Source of the DNA: an uncultured Verrucomicrobiota bacterium
GTDB lineage: Bacteria > Verrucomicrobiota > Verrucomicrobiia > Chthoniobacterales > SZAS-18
Direction of reading: 5' to 3'
Assembly (NCBI GenBank): GCA_937873255.1
Contig: CALMVM010000306.1
Location: forward strand, 11,010-18,500
DNA length: 7,491 nt
Part shown: one piece after another, positions 1 to 5,592 of the stretch
How positions within the stretch are numbered: the first letter of the stretch is position 1
How the letters are laid out: each line of letters starts with the position of its first letter
The notes under the pieces: generated by a model
Databases searched by the model: none
What the model saw: the letters and a program-made list of their open reading frames with translations, nothing else
Told to the model about the DNA's origin: nothing
Program-made: the position numbers and the translations under genes

Positions 1-50
1 GTGTTCTTGACCGACTTGATGCGTCGGCGGATTTCGCGGGTATTCGGCAC
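1..50 (-). CDS. atpG: ATP synthase F1 gamma subunit, N-terminal fragment (partial)
   Basis: Only the first 16 codons are present; the gene runs off the left edge. The reverse strand from position 50 reads GTG-CCG-AAT-ACC and translates as MPNTREIRRRIKSVKN, the characteristic basic N-terminus of F1 gamma, whose N-terminal helix forms part of the central rotor shaft inside the alpha3beta3 head. The start is GTG, 12 bp after the atpA stop codon, which fits the usual alpha-gamma order and co-transcription. No Shine-Dalgarno sequence precedes it; the upstream bases are pyrimidine-rich (CTCTTTCCC). The assignment rests on the N-terminal motif plus gene order. The rest of the protein cannot be assessed here. 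Confidence 0.93.
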   Translation of the reverse strand, partial: MPNTREIRRRIKSVKN

Positions 51-62
51 GGGAAAGAGCGT

Positions 63-1595
63 TTAGCGGAACGTCTGCTTGAACTCCTCGACGGCGCTCT
101 TGAGCATGGGCTCGTTTTCCTTATCGAGCGCCTTCTTGTCGCGGATCGTCGCGAGCACGTCGGCTTTACGCGTGGTCAGGTATTCTTGAAGTTTCTTCTG
201 GAACTCCTTCACCCGCTCCACCGGCACGTCGTCCAGATAGCCGTTCTTCATCGCCCACAACGCGGCGACCTGTTCCTCGACCGCGAGCGGCGAATATTGG
301 CCCTGCTTGAAAAGCTCGACGACGCGCGCGCCACGGTCGAGGCGCTGCTTCGTGCCCGCGTCGAGGTCACTGCCGAACTGCGCGAACGCCGCCAGTTCGC
401 GGTACTGCGCGAGGTCGAGCTTGATCGAACCGGCCACCTGCTTGATCGCCTTGATCTGCGCGGCCGATCCGACGCGGCTCACCGACAGACCGACCGAAAT
501 GGCCGGACGCACGCCCTGGTAGAAGAGGTCCGTTTCGAGATAGATCTGGCCGTCCGTGATGGAGATGACGTTCGTCGGGATGTACGCCGACACGTCGCCA
601 GCTTGGGTCTCAATGATCGGCAGCGCCGTCAGCGACCCGCCGCCGAATTCTTTCTCCACGCGCGCCGAACGCTCCAGCAAGCGCGAGTGCAGATAAAACA
701 CGTCGCCCGGGTACGCCTCGCGGCCCGACGGACGCTTGAGCAGCAGCGACACCTGCCGGTAGGCGACGGCGTGCTTGGAGAGATCGTCATACACGATGAG
801 CGCGTCCATGTCGTTGTCCATGAACCACTCGCCCATCGCCGCGCCGGCGAACGGGGCGAGGTACTGGTTGGCCGCCGTCTCGGAGGCTGGCGCGGAGATG
901 ACAATCGTATACTGGAGAGCGCCGGCCTCTTCGAGAATGGCAACCGCCCGCGCGATGTTCGCGTTTTTCTGGCCGACGCCGACGTAGATCGAGTACATCG
1001 GGCGGAAATCCTTTGCACCCGCCTTCTCGGCCGCCATGTTGATCTTGGCCTGCGAGATGATCGTGTCGAGCGCGACGGCCGTCTTGCCCGTGGCGCGGTC
1101 GCCGATGATGAGTTCGCGCTGGCCGCGGCCGATGGGGATCATCGCGTCAACGGCCATGATGCCCGTCTGCACGGGCTGGCTGACGGCCTTGCGCTTGATG
1201 ACGCCGGGCGCGATTTTTTCCACCGGATAGGTCACGTCGCTCTTGACTGGCCCCTTACCGTCGATGGGTTGGCCGAGGGCGTTGACCACGCGGCCCAGCA
1301 GCCCCTTGCCGACCGGCACGGAGAGCAGCTTGCCCGTCGTGCGGACCTCGGAGCCTTCGACGACGCCCGAGTAATCACCGAGCAGGATCGCGCCGACCTC
1401 GGTTTCTTCGAGGTTGAGCGCGATGCCGACGACGCCGTTCGGGAACTCGATGGCCTCATTGAGCATCACGTCGCTCAAGCCCTCGATGCGGGCCACGCCA
1501 TCGCCGACCTCGCGCACGACGCCGACGTTGCTGCGGGTCGTCGTCGTCTTGAGGCTGGCAATTTGCGTTTCGATGTCTTGGAGAATCGTGCTCAT
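63..1595 (-). CDS. atpA: ATP synthase F1 alpha subunit
   Basis: Non-catalytic nucleotide-binding subunit of the F1 head; three copies alternate with beta on the cytoplasmic face of the membrane and contribute the arginine finger to the catalytic sites. The product is 510 aa, normal for the family. The N-terminal beta-barrel covers about residues 25-95. The P-loop is GDRATGKT at 165-172, with lysine K171. The signature [17 protein letters not shown] is at 296-312, and VSRVGSAAQ at 372-380 supplies the arginine finger R374. The helical C-terminal domain follows from about 385. The start chosen is the ATG at 1595 (MSTILQDIE); the frame is open to a TTG two codons upstream, which is less likely. 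The P-loop has Ala at 168, where most alpha subunits have Gln (GDRQTGKT). A roughly ten-residue insertion precedes YVGVGQK at 204-210. The gene lies 41 bp after atpH. Confidence 0.98.
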   Translation of the reverse strand: MSTILQDIETQIASLKTTTTRSNVGVVREVGDGVARIEGLSDVMLNEAIEFPNGVVGIALNLEETEVGAILLGDYSGVVEGSEVRTTGKLLSVPVGKGLLGRVVNALGQPIDGKGPVKSDVTYPVEKIAPGVIKRKAVSQPVQTGIMAVDAMIPIGRGQRELIIGDRATGKTAVALDTIISQAKINMAAEKAGAKDFRPMYSIYVGVGQKNANIARAVAILEEAGALQYTIVISAPASETAANQYLAPFAGAAMGEWFMDNDMDALIVYDDLSKHAVAYRQVSLLLKRPSGREAYPGDVFYLHSRLLERSARVEKEFGGGSLTALPIIETQAGDVSAYIPTNVISITDGQIYLETDLFYQGVRPAISVGLSVSRVGSAAQIKAIKQVAGSIKLDLAQYRELAAFAQFGSDLDAGTKQRLDRGARVVELFKQGQYSPLAVEEQVAALWAMKNGYLDDVPVERVKEFQKKLQEYLTTRKADVLATIRDKKALDKENEPMLKSAVEEFKQTFR

Positions 1596-1636
1596 GGGCA
1601 ATCAGGGGTCTTTCGGGAAAGTGGAAACAGGAAAAA

Positions 1637-2029
1637 TTATAGCAGGCTCTGAAGCTTGGAGAGGCGCTGGCGCACGCTGCCGTCCCACACGTCGCTGCCG
1701 ATCTTGATGCGCATACCGCCGATCAACTCGGGGTTCACTGAAAACTCGGTCGTCAGGTCCTCGCCGTATTTCTGCTTGAGGCTGCTGACAATGGCGTTGG
1801 CCGTGCCGTCGCCGAGCGGGGCGGCGCTCTCGATCACAGCGTGCCGCTTCTCCATCTCCAACCGCAGGAGCCGCTGGTAAGCCTCCAACCCGCCCTGGTA
1901 GTGGCGCGGCTTTTCGGCGATGACCGACTGCACCAGGGAGTTGACCTTGGCGCGGTCGAGGCGGCCATCGGTCAGGCTCATCTGAAAGAGCTGGCGGGAG
2001 AGGTTACGGGCTTCCTTGGTGATTTTCAT
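1637..2029 (-). CDS. atpH: ATP synthase F1 delta subunit, short form
   Basis: Peripheral stalk subunit that caps F1 and joins it to the b dimer. From the ATG at 2029 the product is 130 aa (MKITKEARNLSRQLF), well below the usual 175-185 aa. The N-terminal helical domain is reduced to roughly residues 1-60. The C-terminal portion is well conserved, with NPELIGGMRIKIGSDVWDGS at 99-118 followed by the closing amphipathic helix (LSKLQSLL). An in-frame ATG at 2062 would give 141 aa. I prefer 2029 because the MKI.K.AR beginning resembles other short verrucomicrobial delta proteins (recalled, not searched) and because a GC hairpin at 2063-2079 abuts the upstream ATG. Neither start has a Shine-Dalgarno sequence. 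The gene sits in the expected place between b and alpha. Confidence 0.93.
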   Translation of the reverse strand: MKITKEARNLSRQLFQMSLTDGRLDRAKVNSLVQSVIAEKPRHYQGGLEAYQRLLRLEMEKRHAVIESAAPLGDGTANAIVSSLKQKYGEDLTTEFSVNPELIGGMRIKIGSDVWDGSVRQRLSKLQSLL

Positions 2030-2062
2030 ACGACGGTGGAGGTTGCGGGACTTGGAAAACAT

Positions 2063-2079
2063 CCCCGCAACGGGCGGGG
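2063..2079 (-). other. GC-rich hairpin in the atpF-atpH gap
   Basis: A perfect 6-bp inverted repeat, CCCCGC on one arm and GCGGGG on the other, with a 5-nt loop. In the mRNA direction it ends directly against the alternative ATG of atpH at 2062 and lies about 35 nt upstream of the preferred start at 2029. There is no run of T after it, so it does not look like a Rho-independent terminator. It could be an mRNA processing or stability element, or it could block initiation at the upstream ATG. The function is inferred only. Confidence 0.45.
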
Positions 2080-2145
2080 GGTGGCCTTATCGGTGAGCGA
2101 TGGGCATCGAGAAACGTGGACGGACGAGCGGTTAAAAAACGGGGT

Positions 2146-2667
2146 TCAGGCCAACTGGCGAACGGTCTCCTCGCCGAGACGCTGCTGATCCTCGGCGGTC
2201 AGCACCTTGCCGGTGACTTTAGCGGTGGTGTCGATGACGAGGCGGCCGAGTTCGCGCTTGACCTCGCTCAAGACGCGGTCGTGCTCCAACTGCGTCTGTT
2301 CGCGGGCGCGGGCGGACACCCGTTCGGCCTCCGCGGTCGCGTCCGCCACGGCACGCTGCTTGACGGCCTCGCCGCTCTGGCGCGCCTCGTCGATGAGCTT
2401 CTGGCTCTGGACGTTGGCCTTGTCGAGCAGTTCGCGGTACTTGGCTTCCGATTCGGCGAGTTGCTGTTTGATCTTCTCGGCGTTGGCCTGCCCCTCGGCG
2501 ATGCGCTTGCGGCGCTCCTCCAGCACGTTGATGATCGGACCGAAGGCGTAGGTCTTCAGGACGTAGAGCACGATGCTGAACGCGAGCACCTGCGCGATGA
2601 ACGCGGGCCAGTTCAGGCCAAAAATCTGCGGAATGCTTTCGCTTTCGGCGAGCAGGAGGTAAGTCAT
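2146..2667 (-). CDS. atpF: ATP synthase F0 b subunit
   Basis: Stator subunit that dimerises to link the membrane part to the delta/alpha head. The product is 173 aa. A short N-terminal segment is followed by one transmembrane helix at about residues 18-40, containing NWPAFIAQVLAFSIVLYVL. Next comes a long charged, Ala/Glu/Arg-rich coiled coil from about 44 to 145 (for example VLEERRKRIAEGQANAEKIK at 48-67). The C-terminal segment, with VTGKVLTAEDQQRL at 151-164, is the delta-binding end. The length and layout are typical. Only one b-type gene is present, so the stalk is presumably a b homodimer rather than the b/b' pair of phototrophs and some other lineages. The ATG at 2667 has no Shine-Dalgarno sequence. 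The gaps to atpE (116 bp) and atpH (116 bp) are large for an atp operon, and each holds a GC-rich hairpin. Confidence 0.97.
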   Translation of the reverse strand: MTYLLLAESESIPQIFGLNWPAFIAQVLAFSIVLYVLKTYAFGPIINVLEERRKRIAEGQANAEKIKQQLAESEAKYRELLDKANVQSQKLIDEARQSGEAVKQRAVADATAEAERVSARAREQTQLEHDRVLSEVKRELGRLVIDTTAKVTGKVLTAEDQQRLGEETVRQLA

Positions 2668-2724
2668 GGCGGGGTCGGGAGGTTTCCGGTTTTGAGAAAA
2701 ATGGGTCGGGTGCGCCGAACATCA

Positions 2725-2757
2725 CCTCCGGCCGTCGGAAACCGGGCCGGCCGGAGG
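2725..2757 (-). other. Strong intercistronic hairpin between atpE and atpF
   Basis: A perfect 10-bp GC-rich inverted repeat (arms 2725-2734 and 2748-2757, CCTCCGGCCG-type) with a 13-nt loop that can itself form a small CGG/CCG stem. It lies 26 nt after the atpE stop codon in the mRNA direction and is not followed by a T-tract. A terminator that stops all reads is unlikely, because atpF follows 57 nt later and is essential. It is well placed to protect the 3' end of an atpB-atpE message, since subunit c is needed in about ten copies per complex. That role is inferred from position and structure. Confidence 0.55.
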
Positions 2758-2783
2758 CGAGTGCGCACCGTGGGAGCGCGGTC

Positions 2784-3056
2784 TTACTTGTAGAGGAAGA
2801 ACGCGATCAGCGCGTAAATGGCGATAGCCTCCGCGAGCGCCATGCCGATGATGGAAATGGTGAGGATATTGCCGAACGCACCCGGGTTGCGGCCAACCGC
2901 CTCGGCGGCCTTCGCGCCGACCATGCCGACGCCGATGGCGCTGCCAAGACCCGCCACGCCCAAGGCGAACGTCGGCCCGAGGTACTTGATCATTTCGACG
3001 GTGGCGCCCGGAGCGGGCTGGGCAACGTCGGCGAGGAGGTTCAATGTATCGATCAT
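2784..3056 (-). CDS. atpE: ATP synthase F0 c subunit (proton-type rotor ring)
   Basis: Proteolipid that forms the rotating ring in the membrane and carries protons past subunit a. The product is 90 aa: an N-terminal extension of about 24 residues, then helix 1 (about 26-52) with the glycine-rich packing stretch GLGSAIGVG at 36-44, the polar loop RNP at 56-58 that contacts gamma/epsilon, and helix 2 (about 61-88). The ion-carrying carboxylate is E76 in ALAEAIAIY. The residue after it is Ala rather than the Ser/Thr of sodium-binding rings, so a proton ring is expected by family knowledge. The ATG at 3056 lacks a Shine-Dalgarno sequence; the leader before it is AT-rich and looks unstructured (CACATCAACCCATCATT), which may help translation. 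The gene is flanked on both sides by GC hairpins. Confidence 0.98.
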   Translation of the reverse strand: MIDTLNLLADVAQPAPGATVEMIKYLGPTFALGVAGLGSAIGVGMVGAKAAEAVGRNPGAFGNILTISIIGMALAEAIAIYALIAFFLYK

Positions 3057-3094
3057 AATGATGGGTTGATGTGACTGATTTGATGTTGTGTTTG

Positions 3095-3129
3095 CCCGCC
3101 GCCCACTCTCTTCGGATGGTCCCGGCGGG
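3095..3129 (-). other. Intercistronic hairpin between atpB and atpE
   Basis: Inverted repeat with perfect 7-bp arms, CCCGCCG at 3095-3101 and CGGCGGG at 3123-3129, and a 21-nt loop that can form a 3-bp inner stem (CCA/TGG). It begins 17 nt after the atpB stop in the mRNA direction. There is no T-tract, so it is not a typical terminator. Together with the stem after atpE it brackets the subunit c gene, which suggests a processing or stability role. That role is inferred. Confidence 0.45.
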
Positions 3130-3146
3130 AAAATATTGCGGGGGGC

Positions 3147-4061
3147 TCAGTGGGCGGGAGCGGCAGTCTTATCGTGCGGAGCGTGCGCGTCGTCGTGAGC
3201 CTTTTCGTGGGATTCGTCGTGCGAGGTCGTCAGTTTGATGTAAACGGCGCACAGCAAAGTGAACACCAGCGCCTGCACGACGCCGACGAGCAATTCCAGG
3301 AAGTAAAACGGGATCGGCACGATGACCTTCATCAGGAAGGCAATCGCCGTTGGCATGCCCATCGTCGTGCCGAGCTCGGACATCGTGTGCATGAGGTTTT
3401 CCCCGGCGTAGATGTTGCCGAAAAGCCGTAGCGACAGCGACACCGGACGGAAGGCGATGGAAATGATCTCGATCAAGCCGACGAACGCGAAGATGGGGAT
3501 CAACACGTACCGCATGAACCCCTTCATCTCGCCCTTGGGCCCGAACGTATGGTGCAAAAACCCGCCCACGCCGAGTTCCTGGTAGCTCCAGAGCGCCCAG
3601 AAAAACATGAACACCAGCGCCATGCCGAGCGTCAGGTTGAGGTCGGCGTTGGCTGGACGCAGCAGCGGGGCCTCCAGTTCCGAGAGCGAGAGCAGCGGGC
3701 CGCGCCCGGTGCCGAAGCCCACCGTGCCCACCCCGGGCAAGAGGCCGAACCAATTGGAAGCCAGGATGAACAAAAACAGCGTCGCCAGCAACGGGAAGGC
3801 GCGCGCGACCATGTGCGGGCCAACGATGCCTTCGAGCATGCCGTAGAGCGCCTCGATGACCGCCTCGAAAAAGTTCTGGCTCGGGCGGTCGGGCACCAGG
3901 GCCATTTTCCGCGTCGCCCGGCGGGCGAAAACCAGCACCAGAATCGCCACGACGGCGGCGACGATCAGCGAATTGGTGAAAACGTAGCCCGCCCAGCTCT
4001 TCGAGCCCGGCGCGGACAGACGCTCGGCGTTCAGGGGAATTTGGGCCAAAAGAGAAAACAT
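3147..4061 (-). CDS. atpB: ATP synthase F0 a subunit with His-rich C-terminal tail
   Basis: Membrane subunit that provides the two proton half-channels next to the c ring. The product is 304 aa. Hydrophobic helices lie at about residues 29-47, 88-108, 143-162, 185-204 and 237-277 (the last probably a long hairpin pair). The essential arginine is R212 in SLSLRLFGNIYAGE (208-221). A conserved glutamine, Q263, lies in LLVGVVQALVFTLL. After the last helix comes a charged tail of about 25 residues (280-304) with six histidines and several Asp/Glu/Lys, which is longer and more His-rich than in E. coli. By the known topology this tail should face the cytoplasm. It is the first gene of the atp cluster, with no atpI upstream. 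The ATG at 4061 has no Shine-Dalgarno sequence. Confidence 0.97.
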   Translation of the reverse strand: MFSLLAQIPLNAERLSAPGSKSWAGYVFTNSLIVAAVVAILVLVFARRATRKMALVPDRPSQNFFEAVIEALYGMLEGIVGPHMVARAFPLLATLFLFILASNWFGLLPGVGTVGFGTGRGPLLSLSELEAPLLRPANADLNLTLGMALVFMFFWALWSYQELGVGGFLHHTFGPKGEMKGFMRYVLIPIFAFVGLIEIISIAFRPVSLSLRLFGNIYAGENLMHTMSELGTTMGMPTAIAFLMKVIVPIPFYFLELLVGVVQALVFTLLCAVYIKLTTSHDESHEKAHDDAHAPHDKTAAPAH

Positions 4062-4187
4062 GACGGCAAAAGCTCGGAGCGGTCGGGAATCAACGACGGG
4101 GGTCCCTTGTCAACTTCAAAACCGGCGGCCGGGGGTCCTGATTCCAAACGGCACGTGGGGAGAGGCAGGCAAAAGGAATCGCACCAG

Positions 4188-4216
4188 ATAAAAGAGCCGG
4201 ATGCCGTTACGTGCAA
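4188..4216 (-). promoter_or_regulatory. Candidate sigma70-like promoter of the atp operon
   Basis: On the minus strand, TTGCAC (4216-4211) is separated by 17 bp from TTTTAT (4193-4188), matching a -35/-10 pair at 4/6 or better in each box. Transcription would begin near 4181 and give a leader of about 120 nt before atpB. The surrounding stretch is clearly more AT-rich than the genes beside it. A second possible -35, TTGACA at 4113-4108, has no convincing -10 at 16-18 bp spacing. This is a prediction from motif matching only. Confidence 0.4.
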
Positions 4217-4223
4217 GTTCTAT

Positions 4224-4241
4224 TTGTGAAAAATTTCACAA
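4224..4241. promoter_or_regulatory. CRP/FNR-family-like operator upstream of the atp promoter
   Basis: A perfect 18-nt inverted repeat, TTGTGAAA-AA-TTTCACAA, containing TGTGA-N6-TCACA (4225-4240), the core pattern of the E. coli CRP site. It lies between cysC and atpB, about 8 bp upstream of the candidate -35, with its centre about 50 bp upstream of the predicted start site. A site there could activate the operon, or read-through from cysC could fold it into a weak hairpin. Which regulator binds, if any, cannot be told from this window. Confidence 0.45.
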
Positions 4242-4293
4242 GCTTCGATATCTCCCGCTGGCCGTGGCAATTAAATCCGTTTTCCATTACGGC

Positions 4294-4947
4294 TCACTCC
4301 GCCTTCAGCCGGGGCAGGAGAACGGCGAGGATGGCGGCCACGGATTCGGTGGCGGTCTGCGCGTCGGTGCGGACGACGATTTCCGGCGCTTCGGGAATTT
4401 CGTACGGCGCGTCGATGCCGGTGAATTGCTTGATCTCCCCCGCGCGTGCCCTTTTATACAGGTTTTTTGGGTCGCGCCGCTCGCAGACTTCCAACGGGGC
4501 GTTGACGAAGACCTCGACGAACACGCACCCGCCCTCGTCGGCGATGGCCCGCGCGCGGCGGCGGTCGGCGCGGTACGGGGAGATGAACGCCGACAGCGTG
4601 ACGACGCCCGCGTCGGCCATCAACCGGGCAACCTCGCCGACGCGGCGGATGTTCTCGGTCCGATCCTCGGGCGAAAAGCCCAGGTTGGCGTTCAAGCCAT
4701 GGCGGATGTTGTCGCCGTCGAGCACGTAGACGCGGATTCGCCGGGCGTGCAGCTCGCGTTCCAGGGCGCGCGCCAGGGTCGATTTGCCCGAACTGCTGAG
4801 GCCGGTCAGCCACACGACCGCGCCACGGTGGCCGTCGCGCCGGGCACGGTCGGTGGCGTTGATTTCGCCTTCGCTCCAGGTGATGTGCTCGCTGACTGCG
4901 GGCCCGTGGATGACTCCCGATGGCGGCAGCGGTTGGTCGGCGTTCAT
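4294..4947 (-). CDS. cysC: Adenylylsulfate kinase (APS kinase)
   Basis: Phosphorylates adenosine 5'-phosphosulfate at the 3' position using ATP, giving PAPS for sulfate reduction or for sulfotransferases; cytoplasmic. The product is 217 aa, normal for stand-alone CysC. Family motifs appear in order: [13 protein letters not shown] at 45-57 (P-loop GLSSSGKST 49-57), [10 protein letters not shown] at 77-86, [13 protein letters not shown] at 95-107, FISPYR at 121-126 (Ser123 is at the position of the phosphorylated Ser in E. coli), and [19 protein letters not shown] at 165-183. The start is the ATG at 4947 ([10 protein letters not shown]); the frame stays open far upstream but that is antisense to the next gene. 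No ATP sulfurylase (cysD/cysN or sat) is adjacent, so the gene stands alone here. A putative TTGACG-N16-TAATTT promoter sits immediately before the ATG. Confidence 0.97.
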   Translation of the reverse strand: MNADQPLPPSGVIHGPAVSEHITWSEGEINATDRARRDGHRGAVVWLTGLSSSGKSTLARALERELHARRIRVYVLDGDNIRHGLNANLGFSPEDRTENIRRVGEVARLMADAGVVTLSAFISPYRADRRRARAIADEGGCVFVEVFVNAPLEVCERRDPKNLYKRARAGEIKQFTGIDAPYEIPEAPEIVVRTDAQTATESVAAILAVLLPRLKAE

Positions 4948-4955
4948 CGGTGGAC

Positions 4956-4983
4956 AAATTACCGTTTGGCGGCGGATCGTCAA
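4956..4983 (-). promoter_or_regulatory. Candidate cysC promoter, possibly leaderless
   Basis: On the minus strand, TTGACG (4983-4978) and TAATTT (4961-4956) are separated by 16 bp. The -10-like box ends only 8 nt before the cysC ATG at 4947, so a start site at the usual distance would fall almost on the start codon. There is no Shine-Dalgarno sequence. The -35 match is good (5/6); the -10 match is modest (TANNNT). Confidence 0.35.
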
Positions 4984-5033
4984 AGATTTGCCGACCCGCC
5001 ATCCGCCCGCTGGCGGCCGGGCCGCACCCGCGC

Positions 5034-5039
5034 TAGTTT
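5034..5039 (+). promoter_or_regulatory. Candidate -10 element close to the DUF5069 start codon
   Basis: TAGTTT (TANNNT form) lies 7 nt before the ATG at 5047, with CTCCGCC between. No clear -35 box is visible 16-18 bp upstream, where the sequence is GC-rich. The spacing matches the boxes before cysC and the Uma2 gene and would again give a leaderless or near-leaderless transcript. Weak on its own; the support is the shared pattern. Confidence 0.25.
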
Positions 5040-5046
5040 CTCCGCC

Positions 5047-5592
5047 ATGAGCATGACGAAAAACCCCGCCGCCAGCCAGTACCGCTGGTACCACGAACTC
5101 AAGCAGATTTTCGTGCGCGGCATCGAGCGCCACCGCTCCGGCGAACTCAACCCGGAAAGGCACTTCAGCGAGGCCGAACGGGCCTTCCTGGCGTCGATTG
5201 GCCTGACCGCGCACGAGTTCTTCGATTTCGTGGACGACCATGTCCGCTACGACGGCGACCCGGATTGGGAAACGACCCTGCTCGTCAATGCCGTCCGGCG
5301 GGATTACTTCCTGACCGTGCAGCGAGGCCAATGGTCCACGAGTCTGGTTTCCGCGGCCGATCTGCCGGCCAAGGACGCGAAGATCGACGGGATTCCGTGG
5401 CTGGCGCGCATCATCAAAAAGGCCGAGGCGAAGCTGCGCGGCGAGATGCCGCCGGAGCTGATGTACGGCTGCGGGGGCGACCGGAATTTCCTGCGCGAGC
5501 ACGGGCTCAACGCCGCCGATTTCCTGCGCAACGTCTGGTCCGCCAACGGCGACGAGGGCAAGGTGCTCGCGTACGTGCGCGGCAAAGGCTAA
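5047..5592 (+). CDS. DUF5069 family protein with apparent domain duplication
   Basis: Function unknown. The product is 181 aa, without signal peptide or membrane helices, so probably cytoplasmic. Residues 115-178 ([20 protein letters not shown], then [10 protein letters not shown] and GLNAADFL) match the pattern I know for DUF5069, a small family common in Verrucomicrobiota and Planctomycetota. Residues 15-80 appear to be a second, diverged copy. [19 protein letters not shown] and a closing V in the first half line up with [19 protein letters not shown] and V in the second, with about 12 identities over 31 positions. The ATG at 5047 was chosen because the reading frame upstream is antisense to cysC; an ATG at 5053 is possible. 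The gene is divergent from cysC across 99 bp. At its 3' end it converges on the NlpC/P60 gene with overlapping stops. The family call is from memory of its motifs. Confidence 0.85.
   Translation: MSMTKNPAASQYRWYHELKQIFVRGIERHRSGELNPERHFSEAERAFLASIGLTAHEFFDFVDDHVRYDGDPDWETTLLVNAVRRDYFLTVQRGQWSTSLVSAADLPAKDAKIDGIPWLARIIKKAEAKLRGEMPPELMYGCGGDRNFLREHGLNAADFLRNVWSANGDEGKVLAYVRGKG

Noticed and set aside
186..1652. 488-codon open frame on the plus strand across atpA
   Set aside because: It is exactly antisense to atpA, whose identity is certain. The translation is Arg/Asp/His/Leu-rich with no family motif, as expected from the complement of a GC-rich gene.
4097..4138. Direct repeat CGGGGGTCC (4097-4105 and 4130-4138) in the atpB leader, 33 bp apart, and GGAATCA/TGATTCC flanking inverted repeat
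   Set aside because: These are short and GC-rich, with no matching promoter geometry; chance is likely in a leader of this composition.
4031..4216. 61-codon minus-strand frame ahead of atpB, in the place of atpI
   Set aside because: It starts with TTG inside the promoter candidate, overlaps the start of atpB by 31 bp in another frame, and has no membrane helices or AtpI-like motif.
3549..4229. 226-codon plus-strand frame opposite the start of atpB
   Set aside because: It is the complement of the AtpB membrane protein, with a Gln/Arg/His-rich translation and no recognisable domain.
4274..4293. Possible terminator after cysC (CCGT...ACGG followed by ATTTAATT)
   Set aside because: The stem is only 4 bp with an 8-nt loop and there is no T-run; too weak to call.
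4201..5046. Plus-strand open frame leading in frame into the DUF5069 gene
   Set aside because: It is antisense to cysC and has the composition of a shadow frame. The conserved protein begins at 5047, after the divergent promoter region.
4948..5502. Upstream extension of the cysC frame on the minus strand
   Set aside because: It is antisense to the DUF5069 gene. All APS kinase motifs lie after the ATG at 4947.
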